Shown: positions 51,398 to 60,524 of the stretch, in pieces
Position numbering within the stretch: position 1 is the first letter of the stretch
How the letters are laid out: each line of letters opens with the position of its first letter
Notes under the pieces: generated by a model
Seen by the model: the letters and a program-made list of their open reading frames with translations, nothing else
Told to the model about the DNA's origin: nothing
The model's database searches: none
From: Bacteroidales bacterium
Lineage (GTDB): Bacteria > Bacteroidota > Bacteroidia > Bacteroidales > UBA12077
DNA length: 64,000 nt
Direction: 5' to 3'
NCBI GenBank assembly: GCA_016342685.1
Contig: JAEINU010000002.1
Span: 639,085-703,084, forward strand
Translations under genes and position numbers: made by a program

Positions 51398-52135
51398 TTT
51401 AAGAATCTTTTTTGATTCGGATTTATGTACCATTTCGTTTTCAATTATCTGATTTAATAATTCAGTCGCTTTATCAAATTTTTCTTGCTTTATATAAACA
51501 AGCGCCAAGTACCAATGTGCTTGTTCCCAAAAAATATGATTATTCTTGTACAATAAATCCTTGAGTAGCTTTTCTGATTTTTTCAAATTGTTTAATTCTA
51601 TTTCACAAATGGAAGCATAAAATCGAGCCATATTGTTGGAGTAATCCATAATTAATACCTGATTAAAATAGTCTTTAGCTTCTATGTAAAATTCTTTTTC
51701 ATAAGCGTCGAAAGCATTAACCAAGGTTTTATCCTTTAAGTTTTCGTTAGATTCAGATAAGGATCTATTACACGTTAATACAGGATACTTTGAATAATAC
51801 GTATTAAAAACTTCACTAGAGGAAACTTCATTTCCAGCAAAGAAAGCCGACCATGATATAACAAACAATACTATAACAGCTGCAGCAACCGATGATAATA
51901 CAAATGGATTTCTATGTAATTTTTTAGCCTTGGTTTCTGGCAAACTAATTTCACTTAAAGTATTCCTAAGATCAAGAATATCGGATTCGGAAATAGCTTC
52001 GTTAATAGCTCTTCTAAGTACAAACTCCTTCATCAATTCAGGGTCATTTTTAAGATGTTCTTCAAAATCTATTTTTTCCCTAACTGATAACTCTCCTTCT
52101 AAATATGCCTCTATTAATTCAATCATATGCGTCAT
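51386..52135 (-). CDS. Anti-sigma-like membrane protein with TPR repeats (sigma partner)
   Basis: This 249-residue protein opens MTHMIELIEAYLEGELSVRE and has a zinc-less anti-sigma-like N-terminus, a membrane helix (SSVAAAVIVLFVISWSAFFA) and periplasmic TPR units (AKDYFNQVLIMDYSNNMARF, EQAHWYLALVYIKQEKFDKA). The ATG at 52135 overlaps the TGA of the sigma gene (TGATG), which indicates translational coupling and a functional pair. The 47.0-47.8 kb gene is its paralogue. Confidence 0.82.
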   Translation of the reverse strand: MTHMIELIEAYLEGELSVREKIDFEEHLKNDPELMKEFVLRRAINEAISESDILDLRNTLSEISLPETKAKKLHRNPFVLSSVAAAVIVLFVISWSAFFAGNEVSSSEVFNTYYSKYPVLTCNRSLSESNENLKDKTLVNAFDAYEKEFYIEAKDYFNQVLIMDYSNNMARFYASICEIELNNLKKSEKLLKDLLYKNNHIFWEQAHWYLALVYIKQEKFDKATELLNQIIENEMVHKSESKKILKSLH

Positions 52136-52710
52136 CACCACTTAGTAAATTTTGGATCACTTTTAATATATCTTATAAGCTGCTCTTTACATTTGTATTT
52201 TTTACGCTTTACAAACTGAACACTTTCTATCCCCATTATTTCGGCTATTTCCTTTAAAGAAACCTTTTCCAGAAATAGTTTCATTATTTTTTGACAATCG
52301 GTACTTAATCTTTTAAAATGTGTTTGATATAATTTATATTGTTCATTTTGTTCGTATTCATCAACTGAAACATCTTCCACTACCTCATATTCGGCATATA
52401 TGTTCTGATTATTATTATCTTCTTTCTTTTTAGATAATTGTTTCATCCAAATAAATCGACAAACAGAGTATATATATGATTTAAACGAAGAAGTTAATTC
52501 AAATGTTCCGTTTTTTATCTTACGATAGGTGATTATGATACCTTCCTGAAAAACATCTTTGGCGTCTTGTTCGCATCCACTATTATCGAGAATAAAACGC
52601 TTAATTGTAGGGAAATAATCAGCATACAACTGTTTTAACACAGTTTTATCCTGATTACGAATACCTTCTATAAGATTTTTGCGTTGAAAGGTGCTCAATT
52701 TATATAGCAA
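52135..52710 (-). CDS. ECF RNA polymerase sigma factor
   Basis: A 191-residue sigma factor: region 2 has YADYFPTIKRFILDNSGCEQ, DAKDVFQEGIIITYRKIKNG and SFKSYIYSVCRFIWMKQLSK; region 4 has LFLEKVSLKEIAEIMGIESV then QFVKRKKYKCKEQL. Only TTG starts are possible in this frame before the conserved part (52710 or 52698); a TAG lies upstream. It is directly coupled to the TPR anti-sigma-like gene. It probably responds to an envelope signal. Confidence 0.88.
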   Translation of the reverse strand: MLYKLSTFQRKNLIEGIRNQDKTVLKQLYADYFPTIKRFILDNSGCEQDAKDVFQEGIIITYRKIKNGTFELTSSFKSYIYSVCRFIWMKQLSKKKEDNNNQNIYAEYEVVEDVSVDEYEQNEQYKLYQTHFKRLSTDCQKIMKLFLEKVSLKEIAEIMGIESVQFVKRKKYKCKEQLIRYIKSDPKFTKW

Positions 52711-52756
52711 TTTGTTAAACTAATTCCGTCAAATCTAAAGATTAGTTATCAAAACT

Positions 52757-52787
52757 AAAAAAAAAAAGATCGTACATCTATACGACC
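52757..52787 (-). terminator. Intrinsic terminator after the second sigma operon
   Basis: On the minus strand GGTCGTA pairs with TACGATC (one G-T pair) around 6 nt, followed by a run of ten T. It lies 26 nt downstream of the small membrane protein gene. Confidence 0.85.
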
Positions 52788-52812
52788 TTCAGTTTAAATA
52801 GTTCCAGTTTAG

Positions 52813-53229
52813 CTAAATTGAATATAAATACTTAACAATCGTCTTATCCATAACTACCAAAAAAACAACCCCTAACAAGGCCACAAAAATATAAGGAGAG
52901 AAACTTAATTCGTTAAATAAATTTGAGAAAAAATCTGTAAAAATTTTAAAACGTTCTGGTTCACCAATCACGTTCGTACTCGTATCAAGATTAAATCCAT
53001 TTCGCACATAATAATAAACAGAATATCCAACAGCCATAATAGCTACAGCAATAAATAACCAAAAATTACTTCGTTTATCATCTTTGGAAATAAAACTAAG
53101 CTTAACAGAAGGATCCTTAAGTATTTGACTCATTACGTTCTTTGTAAAGTCGACGGACGGCTCACCTATCTGGCTCATTTTAACTAACTTATGCATATAA
53201 GTGTCTATGTCTAATTTATTATTGTTCAT
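52813..53229 (-). CDS. Small membrane protein, probable anti-sigma partner
   Basis: A 138-residue protein with a cytoplasmic N-terminus of ~55 residues (MHKLVKMSQIGEPSVDFTKN) and two transmembrane helices (FWLFIAVAIMAVGYSVYYYV and FSPYIFVALLGVVFLVVMDK). It begins with ATG overlapping the sigma gene stop by 4 bp. The position and architecture suggest that it holds the sigma factor at the membrane; no zinc-binding anti-sigma motif is visible, so this remains inference. Confidence 0.7.
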   Translation of the reverse strand: MNNNKLDIDTYMHKLVKMSQIGEPSVDFTKNVMSQILKDPSVKLSFISKDDKRSNFWLFIAVAIMAVGYSVYYYVRNGFNLDTSTNVIGEPERFKIFTDFFSNLFNELSFSPYIFVALLGVVFLVVMDKTIVKYLYSI

Positions 53230-53795
53230 AATATTGTTGTTACTTCTTCTTTTAAAATAACTTTTAATTCATTGTAAAACCTTTTTCTTGCTCGAAACAA
53301 TTTTACTTTAACATTAGAGATTGAGAATCCTGTTATTTCGCTAATTTCTTCAATTGAACTTTCATTCAAATAATACATTGTTATTAAAAAAGCATCTTCT
53401 TCTCTGAGATTTTCAATTACTTGATTTATATATTTTTTTTGCTCGTTTCTTTTTAATTCGTTAATAGCATTATAACTTGAAATCACATCGCTATCAACAA
53501 TAGTGCCGCTCTCAATATTAGTTATTTCTATTTGTTTTTTTCTTAATCTTGAAATTGCTCCATTATATGTAATACGATATAGCCAAGTTGAAAATTTTGA
53601 TTCAAATTTAAACTCTTTTAGTGAATTGTAAGCTTTAACAAATGTATCCTGAGACAATTCTTCCGCATCTTCAGAATTTTTTAACATTCGCAGAGCAATA
53701 GTGAACACAAGGTTTTTGTGTTTGTCCACCAACAAACTAAAAGCATTTACATCGCCATTTAATATTCTATCGATATAATATTTATCTTCCTTCAA
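53226..53795 (-). CDS. ECF RNA polymerase sigma factor (RpoE-like)
   Basis: A 189-residue sigma-70 family protein with region 2 (LVDKHKNLVFTIALRMLKNS, EDAEELSQDTFVKAYNSLKE, FSTWLYRITYNGAISRLRKK) and region 4 (YYLNESSIEEISEITGFSIS, NVKVKLFRARKRFYNEL). The start codon is TTG at 53795 (MKEDKYYIDRIL). It is coupled to the small membrane protein gene. A typical envelope-stress ECF factor; its signal and targets are not shown. Confidence 0.93.
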   Translation of the reverse strand: MKEDKYYIDRILNGDVNAFSLLVDKHKNLVFTIALRMLKNSEDAEELSQDTFVKAYNSLKEFKFESKFSTWLYRITYNGAISRLRKKQIEITNIESGTIVDSDVISSYNAINELKRNEQKKYINQVIENLREEDAFLITMYYLNESSIEEISEITGFSISNVKVKLFRARKRFYNELKVILKEEVTTIL

Positions 53796-53948
53796 TCCTG
53801 TATTTTTAAGGTATGACGCAAAAACTATTATCAGGTTACAAAATTTTATTAAAAACTACAATTTACATCTTTTTCAAATCAAAGTGTAACCAGATTAGAA
53901 AACATGGCGTCATAGCAATAAAACAATGTTAAATTAAAACAAATTATT

Positions 53949-54275
53949 ATGGACTTTGAATTTTTAATCGGAATAGCTTTTTTCGCAGCAGTTTATGGAA
54001 TATTTCATTTATATGTTAGAAGAAAGGAAAGATTGGCTTTAATAGAGAAAGGTCAAACAGCAGCTATATTTAATAGCGAATCGAATGTTTCTCCAAGTTT
54101 AAAATATGGCATTTTCTTTATTGGAATTGCAATTGGATTCTTAATGGGAGAAATACTTAGCGAATACACTCATTTAAATGACGAGATTGCATATTTATCA
54201 ATGATTTTCTTGTTTGGAGGTATTGGATTGGTAACCTACTACTTTATTGCTAAAAAACATAAAAGAAAAGAATAA
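53949..54275 (+). CDS. DUF6249-type small membrane protein
   Basis: A 108-residue protein with three hydrophobic segments (LIGIAFFAAVYGIFHLYV, YGIFFIGIAIGFLMGEIL, IFLFGGIGLVTYYFI). The pattern RRKERLALIEKGQTA after the first helix is typical of DUF6249 proteins in Bacteroidota. The gene is divergent from the sigma gene and could be one of its targets, a common arrangement. Function unknown. Confidence 0.78.
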   Translation: MDFEFLIGIAFFAAVYGIFHLYVRRKERLALIEKGQTAAIFNSESNVSPSLKYGIFFIGIAIGFLMGEILSEYTHLNDEIAYLSMIFLFGGIGLVTYYFIAKKHKRKE

Positions 54276-54284
54276 TCAAGATTT

Positions 54285-54325
54285 AAAAAAAAGATCCGAA
54301 ACATACCGTTTCGGATCTTTTTTTT
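54285..54325. terminator. Bidirectional intrinsic terminator
   Basis: A perfect 18-bp stem (AAAAAAAAGATCCGAAAC with its complement) around a 5-nt loop has A and T runs on both sides. It separates the convergent DUF6249 and M64 peptidase genes. Confidence 0.95.
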
Positions 54326-54341
54326 CTACCACCAAATCAAA

Positions 54342-55613
54342 TCATTCTGATTTAAACAATATCATTTTACTGATAGCTTCTTGACATACTGGGCAAAAAC
54401 CATCAGGTTTGTTACTCTTCATTCTACAATCCATATATGGACTATACATATCCTTATTTACATATCCCCCTCCTTCGAAAACACCAACAGTACTCTCATA
54501 TTCACTGTCACGTGGTGTAGGAACTGGTGTTTTTTTATCAATCATTTTTTCCCATTTATTATTAAAATCAACCAATGTAGTTAAATTAGGTTGCCATGGT
54601 TCAATTTTTAAGTTGAAAAAATCGTTGTATGAGGTTGAGGAATTATAATACTCATCGCCTAATCCTGCAAACGAATGTCCAAATTCGTGAATAAAAACCT
54701 TATTAGTATGAATGTTATCGACACTAGAAATACAATAATGATTGTAAACTCCACCACCTCCGTATTTTTCTGTATTTACTAAAATACAAATATCGTCGTA
54801 TGGAACAACAGACGCAGCATCTCTCACACTAAAAACATCCATTGTTGTTAAATATCGTTCGCTATCGAATGTATAAAAATTGCTATTCAATGCCGTTTTT
54901 TTATAAATAGATTTTCCGGGAATATCAGTTCCTGAATCTTCGGAAATAGATTTTACCAACCAAATATTGAAATGAGATTTATATTTATCGAAAGGCTTTA
55001 TTGTAAACATATAATCGATTAAGCTCTGTGCATCTTCTTCAAATTTTCCCATTTCTTCTTTTGTATAACCCTCGGCAAGAAAAACCAAATCGACCTTATT
55101 TGCAGGATCTCCATTATCGAGTTTCTTTTCAAATTCGAATTTTACTGTTTCCGGATTAATAAAATAATCACTTGGATTAATATCTGTTTCGAATATCAGT
55201 TCAAACTGTCCTTCGTAATTTCGACTATATAATTTTAATTGAATTTCATCTTTAGGATATGGTAAAGTAACTGTTTGCATAAAACTTTTTTTAACTTTTT
55301 CAGCTTCAGCAGTTGTTTGCCACTCTTCGAACATCGTGCAAAAACCTCTCGAAAAAATAAGTTGATTACTTTCTTTATGAATTACTTCATACTTGTATTC
55401 TCCATAATTTAGGTCGTCTAATAAGTTTACTTTACTCCCTCCCCAAAAAGGCTCCTTTTTTAAATTATCTAAATAGATTGTTTCCGAATTTGCATCACCA
55501 GCAAAAATAAAATCGACCCGTAAAGAATTCTGTGTAAAATATTTATCATAATCTTCCTTTGAGGTAGCAGAAATGCTAATAAGTGAAATTAAAAGTATAG
55601 TTATGTATCTCAT
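54342..55613 (-). CDS. M64-family zinc metallopeptidase, secreted
   Basis: This 423-residue protein has signal peptide MRYITILLISLISISATS. An N-terminal beta domain (~30-150) is followed by the M64 catalytic domain. The zinc site reads KVFIHEFGHSFAGLGDEYYN (HEFGH near 307 with a downstream Asp ligand), matching the IgA-peptidase M64 family. DLVFLAEGYTKEEMGKFEED and YSPYMDCRMKSN are other family marks. Family members in Bacteroidota are exported peptidases of broad or unknown specificity. Confidence 0.92.
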   Translation of the reverse strand: MRYITILLISLISISATSKEDYDKYFTQNSLRVDFIFAGDANSETIYLDNLKKEPFWGGSKVNLLDDLNYGEYKYEVIHKESNQLIFSRGFCTMFEEWQTTAEAEKVKKSFMQTVTLPYPKDEIQLKLYSRNYEGQFELIFETDINPSDYFINPETVKFEFEKKLDNGDPANKVDLVFLAEGYTKEEMGKFEEDAQSLIDYMFTIKPFDKYKSHFNIWLVKSISEDSGTDIPGKSIYKKTALNSNFYTFDSERYLTTMDVFSVRDAASVVPYDDICILVNTEKYGGGGVYNHYCISSVDNIHTNKVFIHEFGHSFAGLGDEYYNSSTSYNDFFNLKIEPWQPNLTTLVDFNNKWEKMIDKKTPVPTPRDSEYESTVGVFEGGGYVNKDMYSPYMDCRMKSNKPDGFCPVCQEAISKMILFKSE

Positions 55614-55682
55614 AATTTTTTTTGAATTAATTTAGTTGTTAAATTTACGTTCTTTGTAAAAATCAAAACACAAATATAGACT

Positions 55683-56948
55683 ATGAATTCGAACTTTGGA
55701 TTAATCTTAAAAGAATGGTTTTTGAAATTAGGAATGTCTGATTATCTTGCAACATTAACAAAATCGAGCATTATAATCCTGTTAATCATACTATTATCAT
55801 TCTTATCTTATTTAATTACAAATAAAATTCTATTTAGAATAATTCACAATTTAGTTAAACGCACAAAATACACTTGGGATGATATTATATTTCAACCTAA
55901 AGTTTTAAGAAGGATTTCTCAAATTATACCCGCAATAATAATATATTATTTTGCAAAAACAGGACTGATTGATTTTCCAAAAGCCGCTTCTATGGTACAA
56001 TCAGCAGCGTACATTTATATGATATTTGTTGGAATGCTAATTATTGATGCTTTTTTAAACTCACTGCACGATGCATATCAAACATTACCTATTTCGAATG
56101 AACGGCCAATTAAAGGATACATTCAAAGTATAAAAATAATTATATATGCCTTTGGAATTATTTTTATTTTATCAGTTATTCTGGGAAAATCACCTGGAGC
56201 CTTATTTGCAAGTTTAGGTGCTATTGCTGCCATATTGATTTTAGTTTTTAAAGATACAATTCTTGGATTTGTTTCCGGCATTCAACTGTCTGCTAATCAA
56301 ATGGTAAAACCAGGAGACTGGATTAGCATGCCAAGTAAAAATGCAGATGGCACGGTAATGGAAATAACCTTGAATACTGTTAAAGTTCAAAACTTCGATA
56401 AAACAATTGTTACTATTCCTACTTATGCTTTAATTTCAGAATCGTTCCAAAATTGGAAGGGAATGGAAGAATCTGGAGGAAGAAGAATTGCAAGATCACT
56501 GTTTATAGACTTAAAAAGTGTGAAATTCTGTGATCACGAAATGCTAGAAAAATTTAAAAAGATAAAACTGATACAGAAGTATATTATTGAGAAACAAACT
56601 GATATTGAGAAATACAACTCAGAATTAGAAATTGACGATAACGACAAGGTGAGCAGAAGAAATCTGACTAATATTGGCGTTTTTAGAAAATACATTGAAA
56701 CCTATCTTAATAATCATCCTAAAATTTTTGGATCAAATCCCAATTACACTCTTATTGTAAGACACTTACAACCAACAGAAAATGGTTTGCCAATTCAAAT
56801 TTATGCATTTAGTAAAGATCAGGCTTGGGAAAAGTATGAGCAAGTACAAGCCGACATTTTTGATCATATATTTGCTGTTGTACCTGAATTTGAATTAAGA
56901 GTTTTTCAAAATCCAACTGGTGATGATTTTAAAAGAATATCAATCTAA
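55683..56948 (+). CDS. MscS-family mechanosensitive channel (YbdG-like)
   Basis: In this 421-residue protein four or five hydrophobic helices precede the pore helix region GALFASLGAIAAILILVFKD. The MscS beta domain follows (GFVSGIQLSANQMVKPGDWI, GTVMEITLNTVKVQNFDKTI, VTIPTYALISESFQNW). The extra C-terminal insertion and total length match the YbdG/MscM branch rather than small MscS. It opens under membrane tension during osmotic downshift. Confidence 0.93.
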   Translation: MNSNFGLILKEWFLKLGMSDYLATLTKSSIIILLIILLSFLSYLITNKILFRIIHNLVKRTKYTWDDIIFQPKVLRRISQIIPAIIIYYFAKTGLIDFPKAASMVQSAAYIYMIFVGMLIIDAFLNSLHDAYQTLPISNERPIKGYIQSIKIIIYAFGIIFILSVILGKSPGALFASLGAIAAILILVFKDTILGFVSGIQLSANQMVKPGDWISMPSKNADGTVMEITLNTVKVQNFDKTIVTIPTYALISESFQNWKGMEESGGRRIARSLFIDLKSVKFCDHEMLEKFKKIKLIQKYIIEKQTDIEKYNSELEIDDNDKVSRRNLTNIGVFRKYIETYLNNHPKIFGSNPNYTLIVRHLQPTENGLPIQIYAFSKDQAWEKYEQVQADIFDHIFAVVPEFELRVFQNPTGDDFKRISI

Positions 56949-56958
56949 AGTTATTATA

Positions 56959-57297
56959 ATGAAGAAGTTAATTTTCATATTAATCTGTTTAACATTCTCG
57001 TTTTCAAAATTATATTCACAGAAAATTTATTCTGTATCAAATGATTATCAGGCAGATGTTAAGGTTTTTGTTACCGACCATGATTACCAAGCAGATTTAT
57101 TAGTTTATAAAGTTAGTTACGACTACCAAGCTAAGAATAATACCGGATTATGGTATTTTACGGATTATGATTATCAAGCCGCTAAAAAAATATATTTTAC
57201 CAAATACGATTATCAGGCAGATCTTAAAATTTACTTTGTTAATTACGATTATCAAGCCAAATGGAGAAATACTGAAAAGAAACATTTACTCTTTTAA
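56959..57297 (+). CDS. DUF6150-type tandem-repeat exported protein
   Basis: This 112-residue protein has signal peptide MKKLIFILICLTFSFSKLYS. It then has about seven units of 13-20 residues each containing (D/N)DYQA, as in VTDHDYQADLLVYKVSYDYQ and TKYDYQADLKIYFVNYDYQA. Each unit alternates Tyr/Val strands, suggesting a beta-solenoid or sheet. ATG at 56959 is chosen because the upstream codons to 56920 overlap the channel gene and hide the signal peptide. Function unknown. It starts 10 nt after the channel gene. Confidence 0.82.
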   Translation: MKKLIFILICLTFSFSKLYSQKIYSVSNDYQADVKVFVTDHDYQADLLVYKVSYDYQAKNNTGLWYFTDYDYQAAKKIYFTKYDYQADLKIYFVNYDYQAKWRNTEKKHLLF

Positions 57298-57342
57298 CCC
57301 GTATAGTTTATTAAGCGTTCAAACCCCCGAGAATTTTACCGT

Positions 57343-58557
57343 ATGTCGATACTGAATTTTAGAAATTCATTCAAACAAAAATTAACTCCCACAAATAAGG
57401 AAGAAGAAGATTGCAATGTCTTAACTGAACAAACTTCCGATAATAACATCAACGATTTAAAGAATTCACAAGCTGAAAATAAGGTTTTAATAAAAAAAAT
57501 TGCCAGCTTAGAAAAAGCCCAAGATATCATTTTCGAACAATTTCGTGAATTGGAATTACAACGTGTCGACATTGACAAACAACAAAAAAAGCTCGAAGAA
57601 ACAAACGAAAAATTCAGAGAAAGAACAATTGAACTTTTTGGCAAAATGATTGATCTAAAAAAAGCAAAAAAGACAATTAGTTTGCAAAATGATAAACTGG
57701 AACATCAACAAAAAGAAATCGAGAAACATCAAATAATAATAGAAAAAACAAGTCAGAAAAATAGGGAGAGAACCATTGAACTTTTTGGCAAGATGATTGA
57801 TCTAAAAAAAGCCAAGAAAACAATTAGTTTACAAAATGAAGAACTCGAAAAACACAGAAAACAGCTTCGTGAATTAAATGCCAGTAAAGACAAATTCTTT
57901 TCAATAATTGCACACGACTTGAGAAATCCAATTGCTGGCTTTTTAAATCTTACTGATGTTTTATCGTCGAATTTTGAGGTTTTTTCGGAAAAGGAAAGTA
58001 AAGATTTTATTGATGTTATGAACCAAGCATCGAAACAGTTATATAATTTACTCGAAAATCTTTTACAATGGTCAAGATCGCAAACCGGAAATATTCCTTT
58101 CGAACCAAAACATACTTCGATTAAAAAAATGGTTAATGATACCCTTGACGCTTTACTTGTAAATATTGAAAACAAACAATTAAAAATTAATGTTAAGTTA
58201 GAAGATATAGAAGCTTATATCGACGAAAATATGATTACAACTGTAATCCGAAATTTACTAAGTAATGCCATTAAGTTTTCACCAATCGGAGAAACCATCA
58301 GTATTAGATCGAACCAAAATGAATCCTCCATAAGTATTTCTATAACCGATAATGGAGTAGGAATGAAAAAAGCTGATCAAGAAAAACTTTTTAAGATAGA
58401 TGCGCATTTAACAACTCCAGGCACTTCAGATGAAAAAGGTTCGGGATTAGGTTTAATACTTTGTAAAGAATTTATCGAGAAAAATAAAGGTATTATCCAT
58501 ATTGAAAGTGAATTAAATAAAGGATCTTCGTTTACCTTTACCATGCCAAAAAACTAA
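57343..58557 (+). CDS. Soluble coiled-coil sensor histidine kinase
   Basis: This 404-residue kinase has no membrane segment. Residues ~30-185 are a long coiled coil that includes a 49-residue duplication. HisKA follows (DKFFSIIAHDLRNPIAGFLN). The HATPase domain has NLLSNAIKFSPIG (N-box), ITDNGVGMKKAD and EKGSGLGLILCKEF, all intact. It therefore should be active. Input may come through the coiled coil from a partner; no receiver is fused and none lies adjacent. The next kinase (58.7-60.4 kb) has a very similar catalytic core. Confidence 0.92.
   Translation: MSILNFRNSFKQKLTPTNKEEEDCNVLTEQTSDNNINDLKNSQAENKVLIKKIASLEKAQDIIFEQFRELELQRVDIDKQQKKLEETNEKFRERTIELFGKMIDLKKAKKTISLQNDKLEHQQKEIEKHQIIIEKTSQKNRERTIELFGKMIDLKKAKKTISLQNEELEKHRKQLRELNASKDKFFSIIAHDLRNPIAGFLNLTDVLSSNFEVFSEKESKDFIDVMNQASKQLYNLLENLLQWSRSQTGNIPFEPKHTSIKKMVNDTLDALLVNIENKQLKINVKLEDIEAYIDENMITTVIRNLLSNAIKFSPIGETISIRSNQNESSISISITDNGVGMKKADQEKLFKIDAHLTTPGTSDEKGSGLGLILCKEFIEKNKGIIHIESELNKGSSFTFTMPKN
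57616..57839 (+). repeat. In-frame 147-bp-period duplication in the kinase coiled coil
   Basis: Two ~75-bp copies (57616-57692 and 57766-57839) encode ERTIELFGKMIDLKKAKKTI followed by SLQN, nearly identically, with a period of 147 bp (49 codons). The high DNA identity indicates a recent internal duplication that lengthened the coiled coil by a whole number of residues. Confidence 0.85.
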
Positions 58558-58651
58558 TAAATCCTTCTAAAGTTTAACATCCAAAACTTCTGATAGTTTT
58601 AGATTAATTCATATCTTTAACTCCATATAAATATTTTGGCAAATATTCTAA

Positions 58652-60415
58652 ATGAATAGATTTTTTACGATATTAGGATTCCTATTGACAATTTCGTTAT
58701 TGACGTTTTCCAACAATAGTAAAACAGATAGTTTACTAGCATCTTTAAATAAGACCGAAGGTGTTGAAAAAATGGAAATTCTTCGACAAGTTACTCGCGA
58801 GTACATGAATAATTCTGTGGAAGACGCAATTAAATATGCAAGTCAGTTACTTACATTAGCAGACGAGGAAGGCAATTTAAAATATAAAGATCTGGCCTGT
58901 TCCTTCTTAGGAGAACTCTACTTCTATTTTGACGATATTGATAAATCAATAGAATACTTCGAAAACTATCTTGAAACAAATGTACAACAGGAAGATATTG
59001 ACGGTATTGCGACTGCTTACAACAATTTAGGTATAGTATACAGATATATTGAGAAATACGAACAATCCATTGAATATTATATTAAAAGCCTAAATATTAA
59101 AGAAGAATTAAACGATTCTACTGGTATTTGCAACACATTAAACAATATTGGTGTTTTGTATTTTCATATGAAAGATTATTATAAAGCTTTAGATTATTAT
59201 AAACGTTCTTATGAAATTGAGAAAGCTTTAAATAATAGATCAGGAATTGCAACGTCTTTGCTAAATATTGGTGAAGTATACAGTGTTCTTAATAAATACG
59301 ATAAGGCTTTAAGTCATTTTCAACGAAGCATTGAAATTTGTAAAAACATTAACGATCAATATACCTTAGAGATTAATTATAAATGTTTATATGATATGTA
59401 TAAACAGAAAATTGAATTTCAGAAAGCATTATATTATTTCGAACTTTTTACCGATCTAAAAAAAGAAAGATTAGATCAAGAAACAAAAAAAGAAATTGCA
59501 GAATTAGAAATTCAATATGAATCGAACGAAAAACAAAAAGAAATTGAGCTTCTAAATAAACAAAACGAATTTAATCAAAAGATTATCATAATCCTTTCTT
59601 TAGCTTTTTTTGTATTTATAGTTTTATTAATTCTACTTTATATACAAAGCCGATCGAAGAAAAAAGCATTTAAACTACTTTCAATCAAGAATGATAAAAT
59701 TACTGAACAAAGTAAGATTCTCGATAATTTAAATACCACAAAAGATAAATTCTTTTCAATTATTTCACATGATTTAAAGGGTGCTATTGGAGGTTTCTTA
59801 ACACAAACTGAATTTTTAGCCGAAGATTTTAACAATCAGCAGCCAAACGACATGCACGATTTACTAAAGAAAATGAATTTATCGTCGAAACAATTGTATT
59901 TATTACTTGAAAATCTTCTTGAATGGTCCAGAACTCAAACAGAAAGTATAAAACCAAATCCTGAAAAATTTAACTTAAAAGAATTAGTTGATGGTATATT
60001 GCTAATATTTAAAACAAAATTGCAAGAAAAAAATATTAAAGTTAATGTTTACATATCTGATGAAACGACTGTATTTGCTGATTTTAATATGATTAGTACC
60101 GTTTTCCGAAATCTTATTCTAAATGCCATAAAATTCTCGTATCCAGATTCAAGTTTTGAAATATCATCAGAAATAGATTTACCAAATGTTCAAATTAAAA
60201 TTAAAGACCAGGGTGTTGGGATCTCAGAAAAAAATATTCAGAAACTTTTCGATATTAGCCAAAGCTTCTCCAATCCAGGAACAAATAGAGAAAAAGGCTC
60301 AGGTTTAGGTCTGATTATCTGCAAAGAATTTATCGAAACCAATGGTGGAGAAATATGGGTTGAAAGCAAACTTAAAACAGGATCATCATTTATATTTACT
60401 CTAAAACTTGCCTAG
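58652..60415 (+). CDS. TPR-containing sensor histidine kinase
   Basis: This 587-residue protein has signal peptide MNRFFTILGFLLTISLLTFS and an exported TPR sensor (~30-285, e.g. TAYNNLGIVYRYIEKYEQSI, CNTLNNIGVLYFHMKDYYKA, SLLNIGEVYSVLNKYDKALS). A coiled coil and one transmembrane helix follow (IIIILSLAFFVFIVLLILLY), and then HisKA (DKFFSIISHDLKGAIGGFLT) and HATPase (NLILNAIKFSY, DQGVGIS, EKGSGLGLIICKEF). Complete and probably active. It has no adjacent response regulator. Confidence 0.93.
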   Translation: MNRFFTILGFLLTISLLTFSNNSKTDSLLASLNKTEGVEKMEILRQVTREYMNNSVEDAIKYASQLLTLADEEGNLKYKDLACSFLGELYFYFDDIDKSIEYFENYLETNVQQEDIDGIATAYNNLGIVYRYIEKYEQSIEYYIKSLNIKEELNDSTGICNTLNNIGVLYFHMKDYYKALDYYKRSYEIEKALNNRSGIATSLLNIGEVYSVLNKYDKALSHFQRSIEICKNINDQYTLEINYKCLYDMYKQKIEFQKALYYFELFTDLKKERLDQETKKEIAELEIQYESNEKQKEIELLNKQNEFNQKIIIILSLAFFVFIVLLILLYIQSRSKKKAFKLLSIKNDKITEQSKILDNLNTTKDKFFSIISHDLKGAIGGFLTQTEFLAEDFNNQQPNDMHDLLKKMNLSSKQLYLLLENLLEWSRTQTESIKPNPEKFNLKELVDGILLIFKTKLQEKNIKVNVYISDETTVFADFNMISTVFRNLILNAIKFSYPDSSFEISSEIDLPNVQIKIKDQGVGISEKNIQKLFDISQSFSNPGTNREKGSGLGLIICKEFIETNGGEIWVESKLKTGSSFIFTLKLA

Positions 60416-60524
60416 CCTCTTTTGCCAAGCGATTAAACAATTCTGTTACTTTATTAAATCATTCTTTTTATGTAATTTCATTCTTCAATTATTTTTGATT
60501 TAATAATCCAGAGAAAAATTACAG

